This document shows positions 62,870-64,000 of a stretch of DNA of 64,000 nt, in pieces. Position 1 is the stretch's first letter; the number at the start of each line of letters is the position of its first letter. Source of the stretch: Parabacteroides sp. An277 (GTDB lineage: Bacteria > Bacteroidota > Bacteroidia > Bacteroidales > Tannerellaceae); contig NZ_NFJB01000011.1 in the NCBI RefSeq assembly GCF_002159645.1, positions 1-64,000 of the forward strand, written 5' to 3'. The notes under the pieces are model-generated. The model saw only the letters and a list, made by a program, of their open reading frames with translations. It did no database searches and had not been told where the DNA came from. Position numbers and translations under genes: made by a program.

Positions 62870-63708
62870 CCCACTTCCTCGCATTCACGCTGGTAAATAA
62901 ACGACAACGCTGCCCCGATAGCCGTGCGGTATTCCGCATATTCGGGGATAATAAAACGCTTGCGGAACATCCCTTCGAGCACAGGAAAGGTCTCCGCGCA
63001 TTGCGGCATTTGTGTCAGATTACCAATCAAGACGAAATCATCAATATCAGAGTTAAGCGAAGAAAGAACTGCTGCCTGACCGATGCATTGAAGCACCATG
63101 TGAACCAGACCAGCCGCTACATCCTCGGGAGTCGCGTTGGCCTCCGCCTTGCCAAAAATAGACGCCGTCGCGCTGAGCGGCAAACCGGGAAGAGCCCGAT
63201 TACAAATATCTTGAATTTTGAGGTCGATCGAGTCTAACGAACCCCGCAAGGCCATATCAATAATTTGTTTGAAGTCCTGCGTCTTGAGCAAAAGGCGCGA
63301 AAGACCGAGAATCGTCCCCCCGCCAATACCAATCCCGCCGATATGACGAACATCTTGCCCCTCAACTCGCACGAACGAAGTCCCCGTGCCCATGCTTACG
63401 ACAATCAATTTCTCCAGCCGAGTTTTATATTGCGCACCGAGCCCATTCGCCAGAAACTCGTCGACACGTGCCGTAGGAAGCCCATACAAAGGCTGTGTGA
63501 TATAAGCACTCCCCACGCCCGTGAGCAATATTTTATCCACGCTTTCGAGCGGAATATGATTATCATATAAATACTTGCCTAATGCGCCAAAGAGGGAAGC
63601 CACTGGGTCTGTCGCACGCACGAAAAGCGGATTACAAATCTCTTTACCTGCAATCCCTACTACTTTCGTCGTGCTTCCCCCTACATCGATACCAATTACT
63701 ACTCCCAT
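62866..63708 (-). CDS. coaW: Type II pantothenate kinase
   Basis: An ASKHA-fold kinase of 280 residues. VVIGIDVGGSTTKVVGI (4-20) binds the ATP phosphate; VVSMGTGTSFVRVEG and GGIGIGGGTILGLSRLL follow. It phosphorylates pantothenate in the first step of CoA synthesis. The type II form is otherwise known from staphylococci and eukaryotes and is also found in Bacteroidales. A TACCTTTG -7 box lies at 63757-63764 on the minus strand. Confidence 0.9.
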   Translation of the reverse strand: MGVVIGIDVGGSTTKVVGIAGKEICNPLFVRATDPVASLFGALGKYLYDNHIPLESVDKILLTGVGSAYITQPLYGLPTARVDEFLANGLGAQYKTRLEKLIVVSMGTGTSFVRVEGQDVRHIGGIGIGGGTILGLSRLLLKTQDFKQIIDMALRGSLDSIDLKIQDICNRALPGLPLSATASIFGKAEANATPEDVAAGLVHMVLQCIGQAAVLSSLNSDIDDFVLIGNLTQMPQCAETFPVLEGMFRKRFIIPEYAEYRTAIGAALSFIYQRECEEVG

Positions 63709-63815
63709 ATTTATTCCTTATTAAATATAATGTATTATACTGTTTTTTGAGCGGGGCAAAGGTACATCCTTTTCCCCTTTCTGAAAAATAAATTCAACTT
63801 TTTCCATCCAAAGTA

Positions 63816-63845
63816 TTGCATATTCAAAAATAATGCCTACCTTTG
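63816..63845 (+). promoter_or_regulatory. Promoter of the tRNA cluster
   Basis: TTG (63816-63818), 19 nt, then TACCTTTG (63838-63845), 46 nt before the tRNA-Thr 5' end. Confidence 0.7.
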
Positions 63846-63891
63846 CACCGCAATTCAGGAAGAGAGCTTCCTCCCTAAGAAAGTACGAGAC

Positions 63892-63965
63892 GCCTCTTTA
63901 GCTCAGTTGGCCAGAGCACGTGATTTGTAATCTCGGGGTCGTTGGTTCGAATCCGACAAGAGGCT
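63892..63965 (+). tRNA. tRNA-Thr (anticodon TGT)
   Basis: The acceptor stem GCCTCTT (63892-63898) pairs with AAGAGGC (63958-63964). The D-arm is GCTC/GAGC, the anticodon loop is TTTGTAA with TGT at 63926-63928, and the T-arm is GTTGG-TTCGAAT-CCGAC. The anticodon stem CGTGA/TCTCG has one T-T mismatch. CA follows the discriminator T; a full CCA is not encoded. Confidence 0.95.
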
Positions 63966-63977
63966 CAAAATACAAAA

Positions 63978-64000
63978 GGGCAGTTACCAGAGTGGCCAAA
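63978..64000 (+). tRNA. Start of a second tRNA, probably tRNA-Tyr, cut by window end
   Basis: GGGCAGTTACCAGAGTGGCC looks like an acceptor strand followed by a D-arm and matches my recollection of Bacteroidales tRNA-Tyr. The anticodon is outside the window. Confidence 0.6.

Noticed and set aside
63919-63935. tRNA-Thr pseudogene because of a T-T mismatch in the anticodon stem
   Set aside because: All other stems and loops are intact and a consensus promoter precedes it; a single mismatch is tolerated.

Overview
The window looks like chromosome of a gut-type Bacteroidales species, most likely Parabacteroides or a close relative. The support is a serine palmitoyltransferase gene (sphingolipid synthesis), Bacteroidales-specific families (DUF4494, DUF4290, BACON plus M64 peptidase, PG_1098-type methyltransferase), promoters of the TTTG / TAnnTTTG type, and few Shine-Dalgarno sites. 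The genus is inferred, not proven. Coding density is high. The only recognisable transposon piece is a transposase end at the left edge.

Layout. 1-5.7 kb: transposase remnant, a membrane/cytidylate-kinase-like fusion, a polyprenol-phosphate mannosyltransferase, and an ArnC-like/ArnT-like pair. 5.7-9.8 kb: phoH-purC-menG-aroE-TRIC operon. 10-14.6 kb: divergent threonine degradation genes (tdh/kbl), a PHP phosphatase and serine deaminase. 15-17.8 kb: a three-gene minus-strand operon (SDR, old-yellow-enzyme reductase, steroid 5-alpha-reductase) that matches the bile-acid A-ring cluster of gut Bacteroidota. 18-22.3 kb: DUF4494, yggS, a DHOD-like gene and a secreted M64 peptidase. 22.3-29.6 kb: a long minus-strand housekeeping run (DUF4290-murA-rimM-M23-dxr-rseP-methyltransferase). 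29.9-35.4 kb: lipid kinase, serine palmitoyltransferase, TetR, FabH-like, FabG, RluA. 35.5-40.7 kb: threonine operon thrA-apgM-thrC. 41-50 kb: acyltransferase, a frameshifted GH84 gene, ispE, a TPR protein and a glycosidase/esterase fusion. 50-56.6 kb: HEPN/MNT pair, OPT and SSS transporters, engB, an RNA methyltransferase. 56.7-63.7 kb: tldD/tldE, YhcH, GNAT, AraC, MATE, type II pantothenate kinase. The end holds tRNA-Thr and the start of a probable tRNA-Tyr.

The most unusual content is intergenic. Nine short tandem arrays fall into two period classes: 22-24 bp (5351, 10000, 2533, 20291, 41001) and 40-42 bp (14655, 26065, 38071, 61399). Most units contain a palindrome, unit sequences mostly differ between loci, and most arrays start within about 30 nt of a stop codon. 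Separately, a ~102-bp palindromic element is dispersed in three copies (5406, 29749, 51205). The thrA leader carries a bipartite motif repeated exactly 55 bp apart with an identical 17-nt internal spacing, which looks like a new regulatory element. No CRISPR array, prophage or integrative element was seen.
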